Assembly: GCA_002887195.1 (NCBI GenBank) | Contig: PJAB01000022.1 | Location: 1 to 61,376 of the forward strand | DNA length: 61,376 bases | DNA from: Chrysochromulina parva | Taxonomy: Eukaryota; Haptophyta; Prymnesiales; Chrysochromulinaceae | Direction of reading: 5' to 3' | Part shown: positions 49,601 through 57,800 of the stretch, one piece after another | Numbering within the stretch: position 1 is the stretch's first letter | Layout: every line of letters begins with the position of its first letter | The notes under the pieces: generated by a model | Seen by the model: the letters and a program-made list of their open reading frames with translations, nothing else | Database searches by the model: none | What the model was told of the DNA's origin: nothing | Position numbers and translations under genes: made by a program

Positions 49601-49711
49601 CCCACGCAGCTCTTTGAGCGCGCTGGGCTCACGTGGGAGCAAATTTGGCGGCAATTCTTCACTCGGCTCAAAAGCGTTCGGGGCGTCTGAGCTGCTGACT
49701 TGCATCCGCAC
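46628..49711 (-). CDS. EF-hand and coiled-coil protein with calflagin-like C-terminus
   Basis: 1027 residues. N-terminal EF-hand pair (about 45-110): DWDPNCNGNITRAE and DSNGDDVVSFRE. A Ser/Thr-rich linker (TSVDVPTSVDVST type) follows, then a long Ala/Glu/Arg coiled coil (about 240-560). After a disordered stretch, the last 250 residues resemble flagellar calcium-binding protein repeats: FSRFASGARGYLTLAEVCAG, GDFVTKSEFGFLLVYLGVY, DQDHRITRKEW and FDIMDHNGGGVVDFRQFCLW. So there are about four more EF-type loops, several missing ligands. A 13-bp tandem repeat (about 47003-47028) inserts QVRWAGEV into the third of these. Flagellar calcium sensor inferred. Confidence 0.7.
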   Translation of the reverse strand: MRMQVSSSDAPNAFEPSEELPPNLLPREPSALKELRGVLSKTMPRIINLLYDWDPNCNGNITRAEFHRALTHLNFDASGATINALFSLSDSNGDDVVSFRELQQVIYNSPPTVQDKILFDGAALATTHSTAPVSTSADISTSVDVPTSVDVSTVSAAISCSTVPSTSLTATLTPTALTTPMASTSLTHSLTTNPPLRAFTAVSSIASATKPAAEPAASISSSDASTQTLLSGDEIGNALKAAERAMAAAEDARQEAITKVAAAETKVAAAEAEFRTKAAVAEAKVADVEAELRAKLASAEARHVWQKGMSVAQRKAADAEIVEARDEAARAKARALSVEADARRLEAEARHEEEEAKRQLRLQMDEVRRLKLKVAEAEEAKERERAQAEDAIAEAARARRLEAEAVRQAEQDVEEAKRREREAVEKATREVLRSHEAMQTALQQVEAAQRAEASAKRAEGAARDAKADAERREREAQLRAADAARSAATQAEMNAEALAEASAHTETLKAEWAHHQRSMLDWKREKDALTRELGDMRVALHEKRNELTVAQDALYVRTRSLEKAQRDAVTMARKLIHVAEWHAEHGGPSLDQSPRSLTLDSTTYDSSFASPMMSESQPQVVAASVPAAQTQHRTSSLPRPFTIAQPSPSYALSSQLTSSARHSPSHTSGPSHATEQRPDFVNMRDEVAFPRQQPAVNRSPSPCLDALGSMQPGHASVGAQAAPPHRQLREHASRVDSCSLPPPPRPHTSECASLSVQQPGETYVGVDPSTPKPLAQFLVCFQCTSKDAASSQRREELFSRFASGARGYLTLAEVCAGVQSLLVSHHGKEGAVVYQRYFRSYIRAYTCAKEAVPPRANRPADGDFVTKSEFGFLLVYLGVYATLYEVFAYVIDVGQVRWAGEVGDQDHRITRKEWNSAINKVRNAGSSWAPYVRLRNANTFDFDIMDHNGGGVVDFRQFCLWVEAAEQASFDSGAVEPIDAPHAFLSSPLPHIVSGSEERASDIIWRACGYHLSAGEATARRGLRRAH
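47003..47028 (-). repeat. 13-bp tandem duplication inside an EF-hand
   Basis: On the coding strand GGTGAGGTGGGCA occurs twice in a row, within DVGQVRWAGEVGDQDHR. It spreads the calcium loop apart. Each copy has CAG|GTGAG, a consensus-like splice junction, but the span is far too short to be an intron. Confidence 0.8.
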
Positions 49712-50053
49712 ACGCGAATTTTTCGACTCTTCATTATGAATTCACAGTCAATGGGGTGCGCAGCCAGTGGTTATGAAACGACTACCAAGAAACCGGACAG
49801 GCGTACACCTTCACAGCAATTTTGTAGCTGTTATGATCCGATACCCAAGAGCCAACTGCCAAGTCAATTTGTGGCTCTTCCGGGGGGGGGCTACACACAC
49901 ACGGTAAATCACAACCTCAGGATGGCGTTCTGAACTTCAGCCGCGGGAAGGCATTGGCGCTGGGCCTGGGCGGCCCCCGTGCAATTCTCTGAATCTTTGA
50001 TATCGTCCAGTCAAGACTCAAAGCGCAGAGTGTGATCTGTTTGGTGCCTGGTA
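49712..50053. other. Short intergenic, possible small ORF
   Basis: About 340 bp between two minus-strand genes, with a nine-G run (49881-49889). It contains the doubtful small ORF listed next. Confidence 0.4.
49751..49933 (+). CDS. Doubtful 60-aa ORF starting MGCAAS
   Basis: A 60-residue frame beginning MGCAASGYE, which fits the N-myristoylation/palmitoylation pattern also found in the TPR protein (MGCAGS). Nothing else about it is recognisable, and it partly overlaps the 5' region of the minus-strand EF-hand gene. I list it only because of the acylation motif. Confidence 0.2.
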   Translation: MGCAASGYETTTKKPDRRTPSQQFCSCYDPIPKSQLPSQFVALPGGGYTHTVNHNLRMAF

Positions 50054-51916
50054 TCAGCCGCGATGCGAGCTGCTGGCATACGCTGCACGCAACGATGCGT
50101 CTGCTGATCGGGGTAAGCGGGCAGAAGATGACCCCACTGCCGACGTTTGCGCTGTACGCAGGCGTCCTACTGGCACGCCTTTCAGCGCGCGTGCCGGCGG
50201 CTGCATCCTGCCGCGATCCGAGGCAAGCACGCCCTTGAGTCGGTTCTCGAAGAGCTTATCGTGCCACCGGCGGGGTGCCTCTTCGGGGAATCCTGCCTGC
50301 GTGAGGATGCCCCCCTCTTCAGTTGGAAACGACTCTCGCCAGTTCGATCCTGACACCTCGGTGACCTTGGCTTTGCCACGAAAGCGCGCGCGCTCGGCGG
50401 GGGCCGCGTTGGAGGCCGCATAGTCCGCCGCCGGCGCGGGCTTGCCTGGCGCAGCAGCCGCTGGCGGGGCGAGTTCCCACGGGAAGATCGCACCGAGGCG
50501 GTCGGGCAAGGCTCGGGTATCGCCGCGTAGCACCTCGCCCAGCATACCTACGGTCTGTCCCGGCCGACGGTGCGGAATGCCGTTACAGCCGGGCAGCTGC
50601 GGATGGCTCTGTGCGAGAACAGTATCGCTCGCGATGCCCGCCGCGCCTGCAAAGCAAGGGTGCGTGCATAGCTGGTCGGCAGTGCGCACCGCGCCCTCGA
50701 TGGGTTGGGGGGCGGGCGCGTTGAAGACATTCACGGCGACCGAGTCGATGGCATGCGCGTTGCGGTAGATTTCATACGCGCTGCCGTTGACGAGGCGCGC
50801 CCCGCGGTGCGTCACCGAATCGTCGAAGATCTCTGCATGCACTGTACCTTGCGGCTGCGACAACGTGCCCGTACCCTGCGCCGGCAGCCCAGCATAGCCC
50901 GCCGTCGGGTCGGTTGCCCCTAACGCAACACCGGCCAGGCTATCAGTATACCTGACGCCGAGCAGATGAACCTGCGCCTGAGGAGCACCCGGCGCATGAC
51001 GGCCGACCCGCTCGAGCACATCATCGAGAAAGCAAGGGGCACGGGTACCTGGCTGCTCGGAGGCGCCCGAGGGCTTGGCGAGGTAGAGCGGATCATAGAC
51101 GGCCGGGGCGGAGGGTAGAACAGCCGGCATACCTGCCGAGCCCGGCGGCGGCGGCGGCGGAAGACCGACGGCGCTCGCGGGCCAGCAGGCTCCAACATTG
51201 CCGTCCGCCGCAGATCCGCGGCATAGCGCAGATCCGGCCGCTCCTAGCAGCGTCCTGCTTTCCTCGGATGATGCAGCAGGCGGGGCCGAGACGGGCGCAG
51301 GCGGGCCGCAGATGTGCATGTCGGCACTTGACATCGTGTGCCGATACGCGCGGGAGAGGTGCGCGCGATCTCCCACGGTCGGCCGGTTGGGCGGCGGCTT
51401 ACCAAAAATGGGAGACTCCGGCGGCACCCGCGGCGTTGGCATGCCCGCGGCCCGTGGCGTAAGCGGCTTGCACGATTCCTTGGCCATGCTTTCGTATAGG
51501 GGCTTGCCGGCCGCTTCCGATTCGTCACCAAGCTTGTGCCCAAAGATAACATGTTCTGCTGTTGACGCTGTGTGCCGGTGCGCGCGGCTCAGATGCGCGC
51601 GGTTGCCGACGGTCGGCCGCAGCGGTGGCTCGTTGCCGAAGATAGGCGTCGGTTTATCTTGAACCGAAGCGCGCGCAGACGACGCGCCAACGATGGGAGA
51701 GTGCCCCTGCCCCGAGGCCCAGGTGCTTCCACCGAAGATGATGTTGCCCGCCTCTGAACGCAGATGCGGAGCCTGCGCTTGGTGCGCCCGCTCACCACGC
51801 GTGCATGGGTGCTCACTACCACGGGACTGTGGAGGTAGCAGGCCCGCAGCACCTCGCGGGGTCGCTGGAGCGCCCGCCGCGCGTGGGGTAGCAGGGTCGG
51901 AAGGGGCGGCCGTCAT
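50054..51916 (-). CDS. Unknown protein with RPTVGxRAHLSRAxRHT repeats
   Basis: 620 residues, unknown family. The N-terminal 210 residues contain a short motif in three versions: RPTVGNRAHLSRAHRHT plus AEHVIFG; RPTVGDRAHLSRAYRHT plus ADMHICG; and a weaker RGERAHQAQAPHLRSEAGNI then IFGG. Each is followed by a Pro-rich spacer. The middle (about 270-420) has less repetitive sequence (FLDDVLERVGRHAPGAPQ; SAYEIYRNAHAIDSVAVNVF), and the C-terminal part has WRESFPTEEGGILTQAGF and FRGKAKVTEVSGSNW. Short repeated motifs separated by Pro are common in proteins bound along microtubules, but I cannot assign it. Its start lies close to the OSCA-like gene's stop (about 55 bp). Confidence 0.6.
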   Translation of the reverse strand: MTAAPSDPATPRAAGAPATPRGAAGLLPPQSRGSEHPCTRGERAHQAQAPHLRSEAGNIIFGGSTWASGQGHSPIVGASSARASVQDKPTPIFGNEPPLRPTVGNRAHLSRAHRHTASTAEHVIFGHKLGDESEAAGKPLYESMAKESCKPLTPRAAGMPTPRVPPESPIFGKPPPNRPTVGDRAHLSRAYRHTMSSADMHICGPPAPVSAPPAASSEESRTLLGAAGSALCRGSAADGNVGACWPASAVGLPPPPPPGSAGMPAVLPSAPAVYDPLYLAKPSGASEQPGTRAPCFLDDVLERVGRHAPGAPQAQVHLLGVRYTDSLAGVALGATDPTAGYAGLPAQGTGTLSQPQGTVHAEIFDDSVTHRGARLVNGSAYEIYRNAHAIDSVAVNVFNAPAPQPIEGAVRTADQLCTHPCFAGAAGIASDTVLAQSHPQLPGCNGIPHRRPGQTVGMLGEVLRGDTRALPDRLGAIFPWELAPPAAAAPGKPAPAADYAASNAAPAERARFRGKAKVTEVSGSNWRESFPTEEGGILTQAGFPEEAPRRWHDKLFENRLKGVLASDRGRMQPPARALKGVPVGRLRTAQTSAVGSSSARLPRSADASLRAAYASSSHRG

Positions 51917-51971
51917 GACGCTTCAAATTCCCGATCAGGTCCAAAAATTCGAAGACCGTTCACACCAAACT

Positions 51972-54380
51972 TTACACACGAAGCTCCTGGTCGTACGACA
52001 GAGAAGCGGTGCGATCGCGCCAATTTGCGAGAAGCAGCATCGTAAGCGGCGGCACGTAAAGCTGCGGGTTTGCGCCAGCGTGATCAATGTTTCGAAAGGC
52101 CATATCCTCAACGTCAAACGAGGCGTGCACGCCCTTGATCGAGCTCTCCGATGAGTTCTTATGCTGACTGTGGAGGCGCTGCCGACTCAACTTGAACACT
52201 GTGATGAAGACAAGGGAAAAGGTGACCGAGATCACAACGGTGGCGAACGCGAGTGCGACGGCGGGGTTGCGCAGCGTGATACCAAGCGCCTCGGGGCCGT
52301 TGAGCATGGTATGCTGCTTGTTCGTGCTGTTGGTGGTGTCGACGAGCCAACGGTTCTCCATCTCCATGTGAGCCGCCGTGAAGAAGGCGAGCAGGCAGTG
52401 GAGCACGAGCGCGGCGGGAAGCACCTGCGTGACCGCGGCGTCATACATCTTGTCCGATGAGGTGACGAGCCCCTTGAAGGTGCGGAGCAGACCGGACTCG
52501 TCGACGACAACGCTCACGGCGAGGAAGCAAAGAATAAGCAGATAGAAGACGGGGAAGGCATAGCTCCACGCGATGCCGTAGACCAGCTGCTTGAGGAGCA
52601 GCTGCATCCGAAAGGGAAGGTAGAGCGGGTTCTCGGCGGCGAAGTAGCTATTCATCTGCTGCTGCGCAAGCGCGCGCGGCGCGAGCAACGCCTTGGCGAT
52701 GAAAACGTCGAAGATGCGCATGCCCTCGACGAACGGGTTGATGAAGAAGATATCAGCGAGCACCATCGAGAGCACTGTGGTGGCCCCGCCTTGCTCGTAC
52801 CACGCGCGGTCGAAGACACCGCTTGCGCCGCCCTTCTTGGTCCACAGGAAGGACAGGGCCGCAGCGAAGGCGTTGCCCAGCTGGAAGAAGGTCAGCTTCA
52901 TCGCGAGCATCGTCTCACGGTGGTCGGTGCGGATGTCGCGCTCGAAGAACTCTGCGTACACCGGTGCTGTCATGAAGATGAGCAGGTTGGAGAGGATGAT
53001 GACGAGCGTCGTCCACGCCGTCGTGCCCATCTGCTGCGTGCTGGAAGAGTACTCCCCGAGCGTGTCGGCCACGTTCAAGTGGGTCACTTGGACGATCACG
53101 TACGTTGAGAGGCCGCACTGTAGCAGCAAGATGGCGTTGACGACCAGGCGCCGGAAGAAGCGTGTGCCCGATGTGAACTGCAGGTTCTCCCACACAACCT
53201 GGCTCGGGTGTGGCGGCACCGATACCTTGAGCAAGACGTGCACGTCCACCGTCTTGCCGTGGTTTGTCTGCAACTGGAGAGCGCGACGCGGGTTCTTGAG
53301 AAGGTCAACCGAGCACGTGCGGGCATCTGCCCGATAGTTGAACGTGACAAAGCCGGTGCCGGCGCATGGCGCTCGCTCATGCGTGGGCCGCTTGCAATAA
53401 GCTTCAATTTTGGCATCGATGCCCTGGAGCTTGGACTCAATCTTTGCCCGCGCAGAAAGGTCTTTGCTCCTCAAGGGCGCGCGATGCGCGGCGATTTGAA
53501 GATACAGGAGGGTCGTCTTCAGATCCTTCCTCGAGCGCAAGAGCTGCAGGTACTCGCGGTTGGCGCGCGCCAACGAGCAGCAGACCACTTCGCCATACGA
53601 GCCCAAGAGCTCCCGCAGTCCCTTGACGAGGCTTTCGACGCTCAGCATGGGATCGCGCGGCAGCCCCTCGATCATCACCGTGTAGTCGCGCGCAGAAAGG
53701 TGCTTGACATTGGTGGGTCGGAGTGGACAAATCTCAGCGGCAACAGCACGATTCGTGTGGGCACCGTAGCAAAGGGCGGCCATGGCGAGAAGGACGATGA
53801 TAGTGTCAGGAACCCCATGCGCGAGCACCGAGACCTCGTCGGCGTTGCCGAGCGAGTGCAGAACGTAGTTGATGGTTGCGTCGGCCGTCGCCTTCGAGCC
53901 CATCAGATTGTAAATGAGAGGCACAAGTGAGATTCCAAAGAGCGGCAGAAACAGATTCCGGCCGCCACGCACCATGCGCATGTAAAGGGCAACGCTCACG
54001 CCGAGCTGGTAATATACCTTGAAGCCCGTGACAGGAGCACCGTCGCGCCAGCTGCGGTACGGCTCCGTGAGTGGCTTGCAACGGTACAGTCTGCCGTCCT
54101 CATGTGGCATGCGGGCATCAGCCATTTGCATGGCACGCTCCAAGCTGAGCGGCTTGCGATACGCACGATGAAGCTTGTACTCGAATAGAATGTGCCGTGC
54201 CGCACGCTGCTCGAGTCTTTGCAGGCGGATCTCAGGAGCTCGCGTTCGACCCTCGGTCGGTGGCTCACCGGTTTCTGGTGAGCGCGGTAGTGCCGGCGAT
54301 GGAGGAAGCGGAGGCGGAAAGAAGGTACTGGCAATGGTGGCAGCGATGCTACTTATGCCGGTGGCAGTGCGGGGCTCCAT
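51972..54380 (-). CDS. OSCA/TMEM63-like channel protein
   Basis: 802 residues, one exon. A disordered N-terminus is followed by about ten membrane helices (for example FLPLFGISLVPLIYNLMG, VVNAILLLQCGLSTYVIVQV, WTTLVIILSNLLIFMTAPVY, AVALAFATVVISVTFSLVFI). Between helices 2 and 3 is a large cytosolic region with DYTVMIEGLPRDP, a helix-rich stretch, TGFVTFNYRADARTC and PPHPSQVVWENLQF; this RRM-like fold ending in VxWENL is characteristic of OSCA/CSC1/TMEM63 channels, which open on membrane tension and pass cations. Later parts (FFQLGNAFAAALSFLW) also recall the related anoctamin/TMC group, so the exact branch is uncertain. Confidence 0.65.
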   Translation of the reverse strand: MEPRTATGISSIAATIASTFFPPPLPPSPALPRSPETGEPPTEGRTRAPEIRLQRLEQRAARHILFEYKLHRAYRKPLSLERAMQMADARMPHEDGRLYRCKPLTEPYRSWRDGAPVTGFKVYYQLGVSVALYMRMVRGGRNLFLPLFGISLVPLIYNLMGSKATADATINYVLHSLGNADEVSVLAHGVPDTIIVLLAMAALCYGAHTNRAVAAEICPLRPTNVKHLSARDYTVMIEGLPRDPMLSVESLVKGLRELLGSYGEVVCCSLARANREYLQLLRSRKDLKTTLLYLQIAAHRAPLRSKDLSARAKIESKLQGIDAKIEAYCKRPTHERAPCAGTGFVTFNYRADARTCSVDLLKNPRRALQLQTNHGKTVDVHVLLKVSVPPHPSQVVWENLQFTSGTRFFRRLVVNAILLLQCGLSTYVIVQVTHLNVADTLGEYSSSTQQMGTTAWTTLVIILSNLLIFMTAPVYAEFFERDIRTDHRETMLAMKLTFFQLGNAFAAALSFLWTKKGGASGVFDRAWYEQGGATTVLSMVLADIFFINPFVEGMRIFDVFIAKALLAPRALAQQQMNSYFAAENPLYLPFRMQLLLKQLVYGIAWSYAFPVFYLLILCFLAVSVVVDESGLLRTFKGLVTSSDKMYDAAVTQVLPAALVLHCLLAFFTAAHMEMENRWLVDTTNSTNKQHTMLNGPEALGITLRNPAVALAFATVVISVTFSLVFITVFKLSRQRLHSQHKNSSESSIKGVHASFDVEDMAFRNIDHAGANPQLYVPPLTMLLLANWRDRTASLSYDQELRV

Positions 54381-54879
54381 CTCACCCCGCGTCTCGCGGT
54401 CGGAAGGGGCAACACCTCGTTCAGGGCGCGGCGGGCAAGACAGTGTGAGGGTTGTTTTGTCAGATTCCTAAAAAGTCATCTTTGACTACTTTTTTGACCA
54501 CTCAGCGTGCAGCTCGAACGATCGGCATGCGCATGTACTAAAAATGGTGGTGCTAGTCTTGTAAGACTGCATCGTCAAGGTCCCGTCCTCTGCTCACTTC
54601 AGTAGTCCGTAGTGCGTAGTCGTGCGCGTTATCCGTTCGGAAACGGGTAATAAAACACGTACGACGTACCACGTAGGTCCCCACCGTAACGCGTAAGGTG
54701 AGTCTCGTCCTCTCGACTCTCGTCTTAGGTCTTTGATTCGTGGGACAAAGAATTGCCTGAGTGCGCTCACGCACGTGACGTGTGTACACGTTCCGCTTCC
54801 GTCCGGTCGCCTTACAAGCTTCCTTTCCGGGATCTCATCATCATATAAAATGGCTCATAACCCCTCATTACCCCTGCCT
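54381..54879. other. Intergenic, nothing recognised
   Basis: About 500 bp. Dense short GTACG/CGTAG words at 54600-54700 (GTAGTCCGTAGTGCGTAGTC). It is upstream of the OSCA-like gene and downstream of the filamin-like gene; no gene seen. Confidence 0.5.
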
Positions 54880-57800
54880 CTATGCTGCGCGGATGGTGAC
54901 GGCAAATGGCGAGCCTTGGATGGGCACGTCGCCGATGGTCACATGAAGACGCGCGCTCTTGCCGGCGGCCGCTGCATCCGGTGTGAAGAGCGATAGGTAG
55001 GTGCCGTCCTCGCAGTCGATGAGCTCACAGCGGCTGACTGGTTTGCCGTCCGCGTCGCCGATGAGGCGAGCCTGAAAGCGGTCGCCGCCCGAGTGCTTGC
55101 GGTTGCCGAAGGCATCGAAGGCCGTGACGACGAAGGCGGCCTCGACGCCTACGAGCGCATGGACGAGGCCTGCCCCCTGCGCACTCGAGGTGGACGCGGC
55201 CGTCGGGCCAGGCTGCACACTCACCGTGAACGGTGAGCCATGCACCGGCGTCGTGTCCAGGCACACGTGCAGCAGCGCATTGCCCGCGCGGCGCACCATG
55301 TAGCTTACGAGCAACGCGGCTCCGTCCGCGCTCGTCTGTGAGCTCAGCATGTGTACCTCGGGCGCCGGCGTGCCCGGCGCCTCGCGCGGGACGCTACTCG
55401 GCGGCAGAGCGAGTGGTACGGCCGCGGCGGGTGGAAGCTCGAGCGCGAGATGCACGACCGATGGATCGGGCGGCCGCAGCGTACGCCCGCTCGAGTCGCG
55501 GCACACGATGGAGAAGCTCGCCGCGGCGCCAGCCGCCGCGCGGTGCAAGCCCTCGCCCAAGGCCACCGAGCGCACGCGAGTGTTGGTTGGCAATGCCGCA
55601 TAAGAGAGCCGTGTGACCGCAGCGGCCGACGGCGGCGCGGGCGGCGCTCTGTGCTGCTGCGGCGGCGACGGCACGGCCGCGGGCGGCGGCGGCGGCGGCA
55701 TGGCAGACGCAACGCCCGCGCGCCACGGCTGGCGCGGCGAGGTCGACTGCGAGCTGGCGCGGAGGGAGCCACCACGTGGCGAGAGGGGCCCGCTGCTGCC
55801 GGCGACGGCACCGCTGCGCACACCGCGCACCCCCAGCTCCTCAACGCGCCCAGGGAGCCCCGAGCCCCCTGGGCGCGGCCGCGGCGAGCCGCCCACCGCC
55901 GCGGCGGGTGCTGCGCTGGACGCAGTGACGCCCACCTTGGGGTCGGCGGGTGCCCCCGGGGACGGGTACGGGCGCGGCACGCTCCGCGGCTCGCGTGGCG
56001 AGGGGAGCTCGAGAACGCCTGCACTGAGCATCCCCATCAGACCGCTTGGCGCGGGCCCGGGGTGCATCAGGGCGGCACTTGTGCCGGTCGGTGGCCTCGG
56101 CGGTGCCACCGCCCGCGGGCTGCCGCCCAGCTGGCGGGGGCTGGCCGGGTTGGTGCTGCGGCGCGGGCTGCTCCCCTGCGGGGGTCCGCCGTTGTGCGTC
56201 GCTCGCCCACTGAGTGGATGCGGCAGGCGCGGACTGGACATGCCAGTCTCGTGGTGCCAGTCCGTATCGGCGGCGCCTTCGCCGCCTCCAGCGCCGCCGC
56301 CGCCGCCGCCGGGCGATGCGACGTTGATGCGCATGGGCGATCCGTTGAGGTGGAGCTTCTGGTGCGTCACGTGCAGCCAAAAGTCGCCAGAAAGGGGGAG
56401 CACGAGCCGCAGCTCGTATTCTCCCGAGCCGAGGTCGCGCAGCTCCTGCACGGTCGGGCGCGCGCCGCCACGCACGTGAACGTGAAAGTCGTCGCCGCCC
56501 TCGCCGCGTAGGTTACCCCACCTGTCGCGCGCGAGGACCTGGCAGAGCACCAGCTCGCCCGGCTGCAGCGCGTCCGCGGCGCCCGCCTGCCGGTAGAGCG
56601 TGCTCGAGCCCGCGTGCGTGTGCCCACCGAGCACCGTGATCGGGAAAGGGCTTCCGGGGAGCGGCTCGCCACGCAACTGAATGTGAAGGTAGTGACGTCC
56701 CGCGGTCAGGGTGCGCCACACACCGCTCAGAAGACCGGGGCTAGAGCTGCCGTCGCCCAAGCCACTTTGCGCGACGAGAGCCGCGCCGTTGGCGCCGTCG
56801 GCCTCGCCGCCTCCGCCTCCGCCTCCGCCTCCGCCTCCGCCGCCGGCGCCGGCGCCGGCGCCGCCTTTCTTGAGTGGTGCGTGGTCGTAGGCATGGTAGA
56901 GGGAGCACTCAGGTACGCCTCGGCTGCCCACCGCGGCGTCGCCGCCTGAGCCATCGCCCGCTAGTGCGCCGGTCGCCTCGTCGTCGGCCGAGGGCGCCGC
57001 GGGCAAAGCGATGCGCGCGCCCACCGAGGGCGTGGTGACGCGCGCAGTCAGCTCCTCGACGCCATCGGCGGTGGCGTTGCCGAGAGCGTCCTTGAGCTGC
57101 ACTGCAAAGTATGCGGGCACGCCCGCCATTGCCGTGTGCAGCCCATCTCCCCATATGCTCGAGGCGGCCGCGCTCGCGGCGGACGGGCGCACAGTGATCA
57201 GGTACGGCGACCCTCCGATCGGGTGGCCGTGCAGGGACAGATGCGCCCAGTACCGTCCGGCGATGGTCACGGCGGCGACGGCGGTCACCTCCTCCTCGGC
57301 GCCACGGCGCACATGCTCAAGCTCGCCGTGCACCTCGGCGGGCCCGCGTAGGACGAGCGCCACCCCGTGCGGCGACTGCTCGCACGGGTTGCCGAAGCGG
57401 TCGCGGAGCAGCACGCCGATGCGCAGCGGCGTGTCCGTGGCGCTCGTCTTCAGGTGGAGGCCGTATGGCACGCAGTGCGCCGCATGCGGCTCGTCGGGCA
57501 GCACCGCCAGCCCCAACGGCGAGCCGCCAATGTGCAGACCGTGCAGCTTGATCGTGAGCTTCAGTGCACCCGCGCGGCTCCAGCCATACCCCAGGGTGTA
57601 CATGCCGCTCAGCTCGTCGAGCAGTGTGGGCGTGGGCGGCACTTGCTGCTGCCGTCGGCGCGCGGTCACTGCCGGGTTCACGTCCGGAAGCACGCCAGCG
57701 GCCACCGCCTCGGCGTCGGTGCCCGCGGCACCGCCGTCGGCGTCCGCAGCGAGCGCGTCGGCGGCCGCGGCCGCTTCTTCAGCGGCCTCGGCGATGGCCG

